Shown one piece after another: positions 29,060 to 38,271 of a DNA stretch of 64,000 nt. The DNA lies in the NCBI GenBank assembly GCA_963816925.1, contig CAWFMY010000027.1, positions 310,001-374,000 of the forward strand. Direction: 5' to 3'. The translations under genes were made by a program, and so were the position numbers. The stretch is from CAIWHR01 sp963816925. GTDB lineage: Bacteria > Pseudomonadota > Gammaproteobacteria > Burkholderiales > Casimicrobiaceae. The notes under the pieces were generated by a model. That model did not search any database. It was not told the origin of the DNA and worked only from the letters and a program-made list of their open reading frames with translations. Position 1 is the first letter of the stretch, and every line of letters begins with the position of its first letter.

Positions 29060-29075
29060 GGGCACGTAATTTGCT
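29060..29075 (+). promoter_or_regulatory. Sigma54 promoter upstream of pilB
   Basis: GGGCACG-TAAT-TTGCT matches TGGCACG-N4-TTGCW at all but the first base, with GG (29061-29062) and GC (29073-29074) exactly 10 bases apart. It lies 60 bases before the pilB ATG, in the correct orientation and the only gap ahead of pilBCD. Confidence 0.7.
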
Positions 29076-29134
29076 TAAGCACTCCGATAGCCCGGCTTTT
29101 TGCCGATAACCCAAACTTTCGAGCCGCCCAGCCC

Positions 29135-30857
29135 ATGGCCACCCACGCCGCCGCCACGCGCAACCTGAGCGGACTCGCGCGCGCCCTGGCGCAGCACGGG
29201 CTGATGACGGAGTTCGACGCCGAGGCGCTGCAGACCCAGGCGGCGCAGGCAAACATCACCTTCGTCGAGCAGTTGCTCCAGGGCAAGCGGATGTCCGCGA
29301 CGCAGCTCGCGGTTTTCGGTTCGCGGGCTTTCGGCGTGCCGCTGATGGACCTGGGTGCGTTCGACCTCGACCAGATCCACAAGGACCTGGTCGACCTCAA
29401 GATGGCGCAAACGCGGCGGGTACTGCCGCTGCACAAGCGCGGCAACCGCCTCTACGTCGCGACGTCGGACCCGGCGAACCTCCAGGCGCTTGAGGAAGTC
29501 CGCTTCAAGACGAACCTGGTCGTCGAGCCGGTCGTGGTCGAGGACGACAAGCTCGCGCAGGCGATCGTCAAGCTGGTCGAGGCCACCGGCGCGACGCTCA
29601 AGGACGTCACGTCGATGGAGGATCTCGAGATCGACCTCCAGGACGGCAGCCCCCTCGGTGCTCACCGACGAGGAGAACTCCGAGGTCGAGGACGCGCCGG
29701 TCGTCAAGTACATCCAGAAGATCCTGCTTGACGCGATCAACCTCGGCGTGTCCGACATCCACTTCGAGCCGTACGAAAAGTATTACCGGATCCGCTACCG
29801 GCTCGACGGCATCCTGTCGGAAGTCGCGCAGCCGCCGCTCGTGATCAAGGACAAGATGGCGTCCCGGATCAAGGTGATCTCGAGACTCGACATTTCCGAA
29901 AAGCGCGTGCCGCAGGACGGCCGCATGAAACTCGTGCTGTCGAAGGCGAAGTCGATCGACTTCCGTGTCAGCACCTTGCCGACGCTCTTCGGCGAAAAGA
30001 TCGTCATGCGGATTCTCGACTCGGCGGGCGTCAAGCTCGGCATCGAGGCATTGGGCTACGACCCGGACCAGCAGGAAAGGATGATGTTCGCCATCGGCCG
30101 GCCGTACGGGATGATTCTCGTGACCGGGCCTACCGGCAGCGGCAAGACCGTCTCCCTGTACACCTGCCTCAACATCCTGAATCAGCCCGGCATCAACATC
30201 TCGACCGCCGAGGATCCGGCGGAAATCCTGCTGCCGGGCGTCAACCAGGTCAATGTCAACGACAAGGCGGGCCTCACGTTCGCGGCGGCGCTGAAATCGT
30301 TCCTGCGGCAGGACCCGGACATCATCATGGTGGGCGAAATCCGCGATCTCGAGACCGCCGACATCGCGATCAAGGCGGCGCAGACAGGCCACCTGGTCCT
30401 GTCGACGCTGCATACCAACGATGCGCCGGCAACGCTGACGCGGCTCCTCAACATGGGTGTCGCGCCATTCAACGTGGCGTCGTCGGTCATCCTGATCACT
30501 GCGCAACGTCTCGGGCGGCGGCTGTGCGCGAACTGCAAGCAGCCGAAGGACATCCCCCCCGAGGCGCTCATCCGGGCAGGCTTTACCGAAGAGGAAATCG
30601 ACGGCAGCTGGCAGCCGTACGGCCCGATCGGCTGTGACAAATGCAAGGGCACGGGCTACAAGGGCCGGGTGGGCATCTACCAGGTCATGCCGATTTCCGA
30701 CGAGATGCGGCAGCTCATCATGCGTAACTGCACCCAACTCGACATCGCTGAGCAGGCCCTCAAGGAAGGCGTGAAGGATCTGCGCCAGTCGGGCCTCGTC
30801 AAGGTCAAGCAGGGCGTCACGTCGCTCGAGGAAATCGAGGCGATCACCAACGAATAA
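29135..30857 (+). CDS. pilB: Type IV pilus assembly ATPase PilB (frameshifted)
   Basis: About 573 residues. This hexameric ATPase powers pilus extension. The N-terminal MshEN-like domain (residues 1-150) precedes the ATPase with VTGPTGSGKTVSLY (Walker A), the Asp box DIHFEPYE, Walker B IIMVGEIRDLETADIA, His box STLHTNDA and a zinc tetracysteine (CANCKQ / CDKCKG). One extra C near 29655 in a CCCC run breaks the frame between DLQDGS and VLTDEENS. It is followed 35 bases later by pilC. Confidence 0.94.
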
Positions 30858-30892
30858 CGGCGCGCGTCGCGCCTTCCGACAGGATTCCGAAC

Positions 30893-32116
30893 ATGGCCAC
30901 CGCCACCGCAACGCGCAAGGACGTCAAGGAATACACCTTCGTCTGGGAAGGCGTCGACCGCAACAACCGCCAGATTCGCGGCGAATCCAAGGCCGCATCG
31001 CAAACGGTCGTCACCACCAACCTGCGCCGCCAGGGCATCCGTCTCCAGAAGATCAAGAAGCTCACGTTTCGCGGCGGCAAGAAGGTCGGCGAGCGGGAAA
31101 TCACGTTCTTCACGCGGCAGCTCGCGACGATGCTGCGCGCCGGCGTCCCGATGCTGCAGTCATTCGAGATCGTCGCCCGCGGCCACAGCAATCCGCGGTT
31201 CTCGCGTCTCATCATGGATCTGAAGGCACGCGTCGAATCGGGTTCCAGCCTGTCGCAGGCGTTTCGCGAGCATCCGATCCAATTCGACGCGCTCTATTGC
31301 AACCTCGTGCACGCCGGCGAGACCGCCGGCATGCTGGACGCGATCCTCGACCGGCTCGCGACCTACAAGGAAAAGATCCTCGCGATCAAGAGCAAGATCA
31401 AGTCGGCGCTGTTCTACCCGATCTCGGTGATCGTGGTCGCGACGCTGGTCATCTGGGTCATCATGGTCTGGGTGATCCCCGCCTTCAAGACGATCTTCGC
31501 GAGCTTCGGCGCCGACCTGCCGGTCCCCACGCTCATCGTGATGGCCATGAGCGATTTCGTCGTCGCCTGGTGGTGGCTCGCGGCCATCGTCCTTGCCGGA
31601 TGCGTTGTCGGCTTCACCTACCTGCACCGGCGCTCGGCGGCGCTGCGCCACACGATCGACCGGCTTTCGCTCAAGATTCCGATCATCGGCGGGATCCTGG
31701 AAAAGGCGACGATCGCGCGCTGGACGCGAACGCTGCAGACCATGTTCGCGGCGGGCGTCCCGCTCGTCGAATCGCTCGACGCGGTGGCGGGCGCAGCCGG
31801 CAATGCCGTGTACACGGTTGCCACGAAACGAATCCAGACCGAAGTGAGCACCGGCACCAGCCTCACCAACGCGATGACCAACTCGAAGCTCTTTCCGTCG
31901 ATGGTGCTGCAAATGACGCAGATCGGGGAGGAGTCGGGCTCGCTCGACAACATGCTCGGCAAGATCGCGGAGTTCTACGAGCGCGAAGTCGACGATGCGG
32001 TGGCCGCGCTGTCGACCCTGCTCGAGCCGCTCATCATCGTGTTCCTGGGGGTCGTGATCGGCGGCCTGGTGGTGGCCATGTACCTGCCGATCTTCAAGCT
32101 CGGCCAGGTTGTCTGA
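30893..32116 (+). CDS. pilC: Type IV pilus inner-membrane platform protein PilC
   Basis: 407 residues, two GspF domains. FTRQLATMLRAGVPMLQSFEI and ARWTRTLQTMFAAGVPLVESLDAV are the paired cytoplasmic helical repeats. Hydrophobic segments lie near 180-205, 225-245 and 380-400 (GVVIGGLVVAMYLPIFKLG). PilC couples the PilB motor to pilin assembly. The N-terminus begins YTFVWEGVDRNNRQIRGE, as in the family. Confidence 0.96.
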   Translation: MATATATRKDVKEYTFVWEGVDRNNRQIRGESKAASQTVVTTNLRRQGIRLQKIKKLTFRGGKKVGEREITFFTRQLATMLRAGVPMLQSFEIVARGHSNPRFSRLIMDLKARVESGSSLSQAFREHPIQFDALYCNLVHAGETAGMLDAILDRLATYKEKILAIKSKIKSALFYPISVIVVATLVIWVIMVWVIPAFKTIFASFGADLPVPTLIVMAMSDFVVAWWWLAAIVLAGCVVGFTYLHRRSAALRHTIDRLSLKIPIIGGILEKATIARWTRTLQTMFAAGVPLVESLDAVAGAAGNAVYTVATKRIQTEVSTGTSLTNAMTNSKLFPSMVLQMTQIGEESGSLDNMLGKIAEFYEREVDDAVAALSTLLEPLIIVFLGVVIGGLVVAMYLPIFKLGQVV

Positions 32117-32170
32117 CGCAATAGGCGCCGTCGTGGCGCCAACCGGGCATTTCGAGACGGGCCTCTCCCC

Positions 32171-33004
32171 GTGAGCGAATTCGCCCTGACGGTCGTCGCC
32201 GCGCTGCTGGTCGGCCTTTGCGTCGGCAGCTTTCTGAACGTCGTCATCCATCGCCTGCCCAGGATGCTGGAGCGGGAATGGAAGGCGCAATGCGCCGAAT
32301 TCCGGAAAGAGCCGGTCCCCGACGAGCCCGCCTACAACCTCGTCGTGCCGCGCTCGGCGTGCCCCGCCTGCGGGCACATGATCACGGCGCTCGAAAATGT
32401 CCCGGTGGTGTCCTGGCTCGCACTGCGCGGCAAGTGCAGCGCCTGCAAGGCGCCCATTTCGGCCCGCTATCCGATCATCGAGATCACGGGAGCCCTGCTC
32501 GCGGTCGCCGCGATCGTCGCGTTCGGCGCCACGGCAAAAGGCGCCGCCGCCTGCGTTCTGCTGTGGACGCTGCTCGCGCTGACGATGATCGACGCCGACA
32601 CGCAATACCTTCCGGATGACCTCACGCTGCCGCTGCTTTGGGCGGGCCTCCTCGTCAACCTCGGCGGCGTGTTCACGCCGCTGTCGAGCGCGGTGATCGG
32701 TGCCGTCGCCGGCTACCTGACCCTGTGGTCCATCTACTGGCTGTTCAAGCTCATCCGCGGCAAGGAAGGAATGGGCTACGGGGATTTCAAGCTGCTCGCC
32801 GCGTTGGGCGCGTGGCTCGGCTGGACGATGCTGCCGCTGATCGTCCTGCTGTCATCCGCCGTGGGCGCCGTGATCGGCCTCGCCCTGATCGCCTTCAAGG
32901 GCCGCGACCACGAGCTCCCCATCCCCTTCGGGCCGTACCTCGCGATCGCGGGCGCGATCGCGCTCTTCTTCGGCCCCGCGCTCATCAAGCTCTACCTTCC
33001 GTGA
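32171..33004 (+). CDS. pilD: Type IV prepilin peptidase PilD
   Basis: 277 residues; inner-membrane aspartic protease and N-methyltransferase that processes type IV (and type II secretion) prepilins. Zinc-type cysteines C64/C67 and C89/C92, catalytic Asp D149 in LPDD and D205 in GYGDFK, and about eight membrane segments. GTG start at 32171, 54 bases after pilC. Its stop overlaps the coaE start. Confidence 0.95.
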   Translation: MSEFALTVVAALLVGLCVGSFLNVVIHRLPRMLEREWKAQCAEFRKEPVPDEPAYNLVVPRSACPACGHMITALENVPVVSWLALRGKCSACKAPISARYPIIEITGALLAVAAIVAFGATAKGAAACVLLWTLLALTMIDADTQYLPDDLTLPLLWAGLLVNLGGVFTPLSSAVIGAVAGYLTLWSIYWLFKLIRGKEGMGYGDFKLLAALGAWLGWTMLPLIVLLSSAVGAVIGLALIAFKGRDHELPIPFGPYLAIAGAIALFFGPALIKLYLP

Positions 33005-33648
33005 GCGGACCCTTCATCGTCGGACTGACCGGCGGCATCGGCAGCGGAAAATCGGCGGTCGCCGATGCGTTTGCCGCGCTCGGGATCGACGTGACCGACA
33101 CCGACCGAATCGCGCATGCCCAGACGGCTCCGGGCACGCCGGGCCAGGGCGAGATCGCCGCCGCCTTTGGCGCGGGCATCCTCCGCTCCGACGGGACGCT
33201 CGACCGCGCCGCGCTGCGCCGTCTGGCGTTCGCCGACCCGACGGCGCGCGCGCGCCTCGAGGCGATTCTCCACCCACGGATCGGGAAGGCCGCACGGGAC
33301 GAAATCGCGCATTGGCAGAGCCCGTATGGCATCCTCGTCGTGCCGCTGCTCCTCGAGCGGAGCGGACTCAAGTCGCTGGTGCAGCGGATTCTCGTGGTGG
33401 ACTGCCCCGAGGACCTGCAGGTCCGGCGGGTCGTTGCCCGCAGCGGATTCGCCGCCGACGAGGTCCGCGCGATCATGGCAACGCAGCTCGGGCGCGAGGA
33501 ACGCATCGCCGGCGCCGACGACGTCCTCGACAACGCGGGCGCGATGGCCGCGATCGCACCGCAGGTCGCCGAGCTCGACCGCCGCTACCGGGCGCTGGCC
33601 GCCCTGGCGGGACGCGCAGAGCCGTCTTCGGGCAGAATGCCGGCTTGA
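33001..33648 (+). CDS. coaE: Dephospho-CoA kinase
   Basis: 215 residues; last step of CoA synthesis. P-loop GLTGGIGSGKS (8-18), TDRIAHAQ with the substrate Asp, HPRIGKAARDEI and VVPLLLERSGLKSLVQRILVVD. The GTG start at 33001 overlaps the pilD TGA (GTGA), so it is part of the pilBCD transcript, a common arrangement in proteobacteria. Confidence 0.95.
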   Translation: MSGPFIVGLTGGIGSGKSAVADAFAALGIDVTDTDRIAHAQTAPGTPGQGEIAAAFGAGILRSDGTLDRAALRRLAFADPTARARLEAILHPRIGKAARDEIAHWQSPYGILVVPLLLERSGLKSLVQRILVVDCPEDLQVRRVVARSGFAADEVRAIMATQLGREERIAGADDVLDNAGAMAAIAPQVAELDRRYRALAALAGRAEPSSGRMPA

Positions 33649-33676
33649 TGCCATCCACATTCGCCTGCTGCCCGCC

Positions 33677-34435
33677 GTGATCCGCTACGAGCATCCGCTG
33701 AACGAGCGCATCCGCACGCTGATGCGGCTCGAAGATCTCTATCGCCGCGCGCAGTTCTTCGCGTCGCGCACCGAAGGTCCGGATCACCATGCGGCGCTGC
33801 TCGCATTGTTCGAGATCACCGATGTCGCCGCGCGCGCCGATCTCAAGACCGACATCCTGCAGGAGCTCGAGCGGCAGAAGCAGCTGATGGCAGGGCTGCG
33901 CAACAATCCGGCGATCGACGCTGGCGTCCTCGAGGCGCTGCTGGCCGACATCGAGCGCGCGAGCGGCGCGCTGCTCGGGCAGGCTGGCAAGGCCGGCACG
34001 CACCTGCGCGAGAACGAGTGGCTGATGACGATCAAGCAGCGCACCGCCATTCCCGGCGGCGTCTGCGAGTTCGACCTGCCCGCGTACCACTACTGGCTCA
34101 ACGCCGATCCCGCGGCGCGGCAGAACGACCTCAAGGCCTGGCTCGAGCCGTTCCTCCCGATCCACGACGGCCTCGCGATCATCCTCCGGCTGCTGCGCGA
34201 CAACGGGCGCGCGAGCAAGCAGACGGCCTATCGCGGCGTGTTCCAGTTGATGCTGACGACATCGAAGGTCGCGCAGCTCCTGCGCCTCACCGTCGACAAC
34301 GACGTCGCCTGCGTGCCGGAAATCAGCGCCAACAAGTACGCGCTCAACATCCGCTTCATCGGGGTGTCCGGCATGGACCGCGGAACCGTGTTCGATCGCG
34401 ATGTCGAATTCGAGCTGATGTTCTGCAATCTTTGA
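33677..34435 (+). CDS. zapD: Cell division protein ZapD
   Basis: 252 residues; Z-ring-associated protein that bundles FtsZ. The start IRYEHPLNERIRTLMRLEDLYRR is diagnostic, then HLRENEWLMTIKQRTAIPGG and the C-terminal SANKYALNIRFI. The GTG at 33677 is chosen because homology starts there. It follows coaE by 28 bases. The usual next gene, yacG, is displaced 2.3 kb downstream by an islet. Confidence 0.95.
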   Translation: MIRYEHPLNERIRTLMRLEDLYRRAQFFASRTEGPDHHAALLALFEITDVAARADLKTDILQELERQKQLMAGLRNNPAIDAGVLEALLADIERASGALLGQAGKAGTHLRENEWLMTIKQRTAIPGGVCEFDLPAYHYWLNADPAARQNDLKAWLEPFLPIHDGLAIILRLLRDNGRASKQTAYRGVFQLMLTTSKVAQLLRLTVDNDVACVPEISANKYALNIRFIGVSGMDRGTVFDRDVEFELMFCNL

Positions 34436-34439
34436 GCTG

Positions 34440-34963
34440 CCTTGGAGCCTGACCCGTAGCCGTTTCCGACGGCGTATATGCCGTGGTAGTTGTCGCGAAA
34501 GATGGAATCCTTAATATAAAGCTGTCCCGGTCCTTCCACGTAAAGGCCCTCGATCGGAAAACCGCTCACCACGGTATTCTCGACATGCACTATGCCGCCG
34601 CCCTGTCCAATCCAGTCGATTCCTCCGGTCACATTTCCCTGATGAGCGATTACCAGGCCACGCAGCACCACGACGTCCGTGCTCGCAACGTCGATGAGCA
34701 CGACAGTGTATTGCCCGGGATATCCCGGGATTGGAATTCCCGTACTTGGCGATAGGCCCGCGTGCACGCCGAGCTGGGACGATGACGGAAACCGACTTGT
34801 GAATCGCCATCCCGCCATATCCGGCCGTGTCGATGGCTACGACCTCGCCACCCGCTGCCACTGCATCGATCGCCGCCTGGAAACCACGACATGGTGCAGC
34901 AAGGGAACAGGGGTTGGTGTCGACGCCGTAAGACGCGACGAATGACCGGCGCCCTCCGTGCAA
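34440..34963 (-). pseudogene. Remnant of a right-handed beta-helix surface protein
   Basis: On the minus strand SFVASYGVDTNPCSLAAPCRGFQAAIDA begins a parallel beta-helix protein, shown by GGEVVAIDTAGYGGMAIHKSV and later GGIVHVENTVVSGFPIEGLYVEG. A one-base shift lies near 34790. The expected signal peptide is missing at the front. The reading frame runs out at about 34440, where it meets the end of zapD, so the C-terminal half is gone. It is less GC-rich than its neighbours. A truncated, probably acquired gene is the simplest reading. Confidence 0.65.
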
Positions 34964-35047
34964 TGTCTTCTGTCATACCGCACGTTTAATCCTGATCAAG
35001 TAACCCGCCGCCCTGGCGCGGATACCGCCAACCCGAAGGGAGTTCCT

Positions 35048-36718
35048 TTGAACGAATTGTCGCGCTCGTGTTTCCGCAGTCGCATCTTTCGCACCGTGTC
35101 CGCCCTCCTGGCCGTTCTGTTCGCCGCGGCATCAACGGGCGTTGCGGCGCAAGTGGTCAGAATGGCCGCGTCTCCGGTCGTGCGGACCGTCGTTCAAGCG
35201 ACGCAGTTGCGCTTCGAACCTCGGATCGCGTACGCGTCGGCGACGCTGCGCGTCGTCGGCCCCTCCGGATTTGCCTTCGAGCGTGCGTTCGGCACCGGGG
35301 CGCCGGTATTCGATCTCGCAAGCGTGGGCGGGCGCCTCGCCGACGGGCAATACCGCTACGAGCTCACGCTGGGCCGCGTACCGAGCCCGGCGCTGCGTGC
35401 CGCTTTCGACGCCAACGCGTTTCGCGACGACGGTACCGCAAGCAGCCCCGCGCTCGCCGCCGAGCTCGACGCCTTGCGCGCGACCGACTCGGGATCGTTT
35501 CTCGTGGCCGGCGGACAGATCATGGTGCCCGCGGTCGCACCAACGGCCACGCCGCCCGGCACTCGCGCGAGCCGCGGCGACACGCCCACGATCAACGATC
35601 AGGTGGTCCCCGACGACCTCATCGTGCAGGGCAGCGCGTGCGTCGGGCTCGATTGCGTCAACAACGAGTCGTTCGGCTTCTCGACGATCGTCGTGAAGGA
35701 AAACAACACCCGGATCACTTTCACCGACACGTCGACGGGCGTCGGATTCCCGGCCCACAGCTGGCAGCTCACCGCCAACGACAGCGCCTCGGGCGGCCTC
35801 GACAAGTTCTCGATCGAGGACCTGACGGCGGGAAGAATTCCGTTCACGGTGGTGGGCAACGCACCGACGAACAGCCTCTTCGTCGACAGCACCGGCCGCG
35901 TCGGGCTGCGCACGTCCACACCGGTGCTCGACATCCACGTCGATACGGGCAACACGCCGGCGCTGCGCTTCGAGCAGGACGCCACGGGCGGGTTCACGCC
36001 GCAGACCTGGGACGTTGCCGGCAACGAGGCGAACTTCTTCGTGCGCGACATCACCGCCGGCAATCGCTTGCCCCTGCGCATCCGTCCCGGAGCGCCGACG
36101 AGCAGCATCGACGTCGCCGCGTCCGGCAACGTCGGCATCGGAACGGCGTCGCCGCAGCAGGCGCTGCATGTCCAGCGAGGCGGCACGGACGCGATCCTGC
36201 GCATCGAACAGACCGCGAGCGCAGTTCCGGCCGTCTGGGACATCAAGAACAACGCGGCGACCGGCAGGCTGACGATCAGCGATGCCTCGGGGCTCGGCGC
36301 GCGCGTTCCCTTCAAGATCGGCCCGGGCGCCACCGACAACCTGCTGCGGATCGGCGTGCTCGGCCTCAATACCGTCGACATCAACGGCAACCTGTTCGTG
36401 ACCGGAACGATCACGCCGGACTACGTGTTCGATCCCGCATTCAGCGTCGAGTCGATCGACGCCCACTCGAGCTTCATGTGGGAGAACCGCCACCTGCCGG
36501 CGGTGGCGCCCGCTCGCGTGAACGAGGAAGGGCGCGGCGTCGTCGACGTCGGCGCCCGCAGCCAGGGCCTGCTCGAGGAGCTCGAGAAGGCGCACATCTA
36601 CATCGAGCAGCTGCATTCGCGTATCAAGGAGCTCGAGGAGAATGCCCAGACGAGGGCAGGCAAGCTCGACGAGTTGCGCCGCGAGGTCGATACGATCAAG
36701 CGCGCGCTTGGCGCCTGA
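35048..36718 (+). CDS. Secreted tail-fibre-like protein with C-terminal coiled coil
   Basis: 556 residues from TTG 35048, chosen because GAAGGGAG lies 6 bases upstream and a signal peptide follows (VSALLAVLFAAASTGVAAQ). The middle holds repeated beta-structured segments of the tail-fibre type (TGRVGLRTSTPVLDIHV; GNVGIGTASPQQALHVQ). The end has PDYVFDPAFSVESIDAHSS, NRHLPAV and a heptad coiled coil (LLEELEKAHIYIEQLHSRIK), resembling the foot of trimeric surface/tail-fibre proteins. It lies in the zapD-yacG islet. Adhesion is a guess. Confidence 0.75.
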   Translation: MNELSRSCFRSRIFRTVSALLAVLFAAASTGVAAQVVRMAASPVVRTVVQATQLRFEPRIAYASATLRVVGPSGFAFERAFGTGAPVFDLASVGGRLADGQYRYELTLGRVPSPALRAAFDANAFRDDGTASSPALAAELDALRATDSGSFLVAGGQIMVPAVAPTATPPGTRASRGDTPTINDQVVPDDLIVQGSACVGLDCVNNESFGFSTIVVKENNTRITFTDTSTGVGFPAHSWQLTANDSASGGLDKFSIEDLTAGRIPFTVVGNAPTNSLFVDSTGRVGLRTSTPVLDIHVDTGNTPALRFEQDATGGFTPQTWDVAGNEANFFVRDITAGNRLPLRIRPGAPTSSIDVAASGNVGIGTASPQQALHVQRGGTDAILRIEQTASAVPAVWDIKNNAATGRLTISDASGLGARVPFKIGPGATDNLLRIGVLGLNTVDINGNLFVTGTITPDYVFDPAFSVESIDAHSSFMWENRHLPAVAPARVNEEGRGVVDVGARSQGLLEELEKAHIYIEQLHSRIKELEENAQTRAGKLDELRREVDTIKRALGA

Positions 36719-36757
36719 CGAACCCGTCAACGCAACGAGCGGTCCATCGCCGTGACT

Positions 36758-36973
36758 ATGTCAAAATCGCGCATCGTCCCGTGCCCGCATTGCGGCAAGG
36801 CGGTCGAATGGACGCCTTCCTCGCGGTGGCGCCCATTCTGCTCCGAGCGCTGCAAGCTGATCGATCTCGGCGCATGGGCCACCGAGGCCTACCGCATTCC
36901 GGTGGCCGGGCCGCCGGAATCGGGGGACGACGCGCCGGGCGAATCCGCCGCCGACGATCCGGCGCGCAGCTGA
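36758..36973 (+). CDS. yacG: YacG zinc protein (DNA gyrase inhibitor)
   Basis: 71 residues. The zinc site is CPHCGK and FCSERCK, followed by DLGAWATEAYRIP, the YacG core; E. coli YacG binds GyrB and blocks DNA binding. ATG 36758 is taken rather than the GTG two codons upstream. The C-terminal acidic tail (ESGDDAPGE) is usual. Confidence 0.94.
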   Translation: MSKSRIVPCPHCGKAVEWTPSSRWRPFCSERCKLIDLGAWATEAYRIPVAGPPESGDDAPGESAADDPARS

Positions 36974-36993
36974 CACGATTCCAGGAGCATCGC

Positions 36994-37326
36994 ATGCGAA
37001 ATGCCGCCACGCCCGTCACGCTGATCATCATCGGCGTCCTCGGACTCATCTGGTACTTCGGCTGGCTGCCCGACTTCGACTCGATCACCGCGATCGCACT
37101 GATTGCGGGGGGCGTGGCGATCCTGGTGATGGACGGGATCACCAAGAACTCGGTGGTGCTGGGACCGTCGTTGATCGCCGTCGGCATTGCGTGGTGGCTG
37201 CACGACCACTACCGCATGCGCTGGACGCTGCTCGTTTCGGCGCTGCTCATCGTCATCGGCGGCCTGATGCTGCTCGCGCGCAGGCCGGAAATCCCGGAGA
37301 AGCGCGGCAAGCAGGACGAGGGCTGA
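36994..37326 (+). CDS. Small membrane protein, four hydrophobic segments
   Basis: 110 residues from ATG 36994, preceded by CAGGAG. Four hydrophobic stretches (PVTLIIIGVLGLIWYFGWL; AIALIAGGVAILVM; VLGPSLIAVGIAWWL; LLVSALLIVIGGLMLLA) resemble the membrane part of LiaF/DUF5668-type proteins. Function unknown. It is the last plus-strand gene before a 6-base gap to the convergent Nudix gene. Confidence 0.7.
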   Translation: MRNAATPVTLIIIGVLGLIWYFGWLPDFDSITAIALIAGGVAILVMDGITKNSVVLGPSLIAVGIAWWLHDHYRMRWTLLVSALLIVIGGLMLLARRPEIPEKRGKQDEG

Positions 37327-37332
37327 CTCGTC

Positions 37333-38271
37333 TCAGGTCCACGCGGCGCGGCGCAGCGCCACACCGTGCGCGCCATGCGCGATCGCTGCGGCGAGATCGG
37401 TTTTCCCCAATCCACCCAGCGCAAAGACCGGCAGCGCGGCGCCTGCCGCGGCCGCCGCGAATCCGTCCCAGCCGAGCGCGATTGCATCGGGATGCGTCGG
37501 TGTCGGCGCAACGGGACCCAGCAAGGCGAAATCGAGCCCTAGCGCGCCGGCCTTCGCGATCTCTTCGCGCGTGTGGCATGACGCCGAGCACAACAGATTC
37601 TCCGGTCGTGCGTTCGCCGCCGCCAGCGCCGCCGCGGTCCAGTGGACACCGGCGCATCCCCACGCCCGCGCGTTGTCCTCGCTGCCATTCAGCAAGACCC
37701 GCGCGCCATGGGTCCGCGCAAGAATGCCAAGCTCGATGCAGAGCGCGCGCTGCCGCGACTCCGGCCACGCCTTCTCGCGGAACTGGATCAGCTTCAGCCC
37801 GCCCTCCAGCGCCGTCCTCGCGCGCACGAGGAATCCGGCCTCTCCGAATTCGGCGGCCATCGTGATGCCGCAGACCTGCGGCAGCATCAGCGCGCGCAGG
37901 ACGAGCGTATTGGCGGGAAGCAGCGGCGCCACATCGAACGCGCCGGGCACCTGCCACGCGAACGCTTGCCCATCGTGGCCAACCGGCTCGCCGTCCCATT
38001 CGTAGACGCGGAAGAAATGGAGCTCGACATGCGCGTGCGGATAGACGAAGCGCTGGACGAGCCACGGCGCCGCGCGCCGCACATGGATGCCGAGTTCCTC
38101 GGCGAGTTCACGCGCCAGCGCCTGACGCGCGGTCTCGCCGGGCTCGAGCTTGCCGCCCGGGAATTCCCAGTAACCGGCGAAGGCCTTGCCGGGTGGCCGT
38201 TGCGCAAGGAGCACCTGCCCATCCGGCCGCGTGATCACGGCCGCGGCGACGGGGACGACGCGTTCGGTCAC
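37333..38271 (-). CDS. Nudix hydrolase fused to a thiamine-phosphate-synthase-like domain
   Basis: 312 residues. Residues 1-130 are a MutT-type Nudix domain (GGKLEPGETARQALARELAEELGI, matching G-x5-E-x7-RE-U-x-EE-x-G), probably cleaning oxidised dGTP. Residues 150-312 form a TIM-barrel like ThiE/TenI (LKLIQFREKAW; CSASCHTREEI; FALLGPVAPTPTHP; VFALGGL). This fusion is widespread in proteobacteria, and the barrel is not known to make thiamine phosphate. The GTG at 38271 overlaps the stop of the upstream ATPase gene. Confidence 0.9.
   Translation of the reverse strand: MTERVVPVAAAVITRPDGQVLLAQRPPGKAFAGYWEFPGGKLEPGETARQALARELAEELGIHVRRAAPWLVQRFVYPHAHVELHFFRVYEWDGEPVGHDGQAFAWQVPGAFDVAPLLPANTLVLRALMLPQVCGITMAAEFGEAGFLVRARTALEGGLKLIQFREKAWPESRQRALCIELGILARTHGARVLLNGSEDNARAWGCAGVHWTAAALAAANARPENLLCSASCHTREEIAKAGALGLDFALLGPVAPTPTHPDAIALGWDGFAAAAAGAALPVFALGGLGKTDLAAAIAHGAHGVALRRAAWT

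Noticed and set aside
35068..37326. A 752-codon plus-strand open frame
   Set aside because: Only its last 110 codons (from ATG 36994) look like protein; the rest is an Arg-rich shadow of the surface protein and yacG.
37333..38271. Nudix-ThiE fusion as a novel architecture
   Set aside because: The same fusion is widespread in gamma- and betaproteobacteria next to secA-linked genes, so it is not new.
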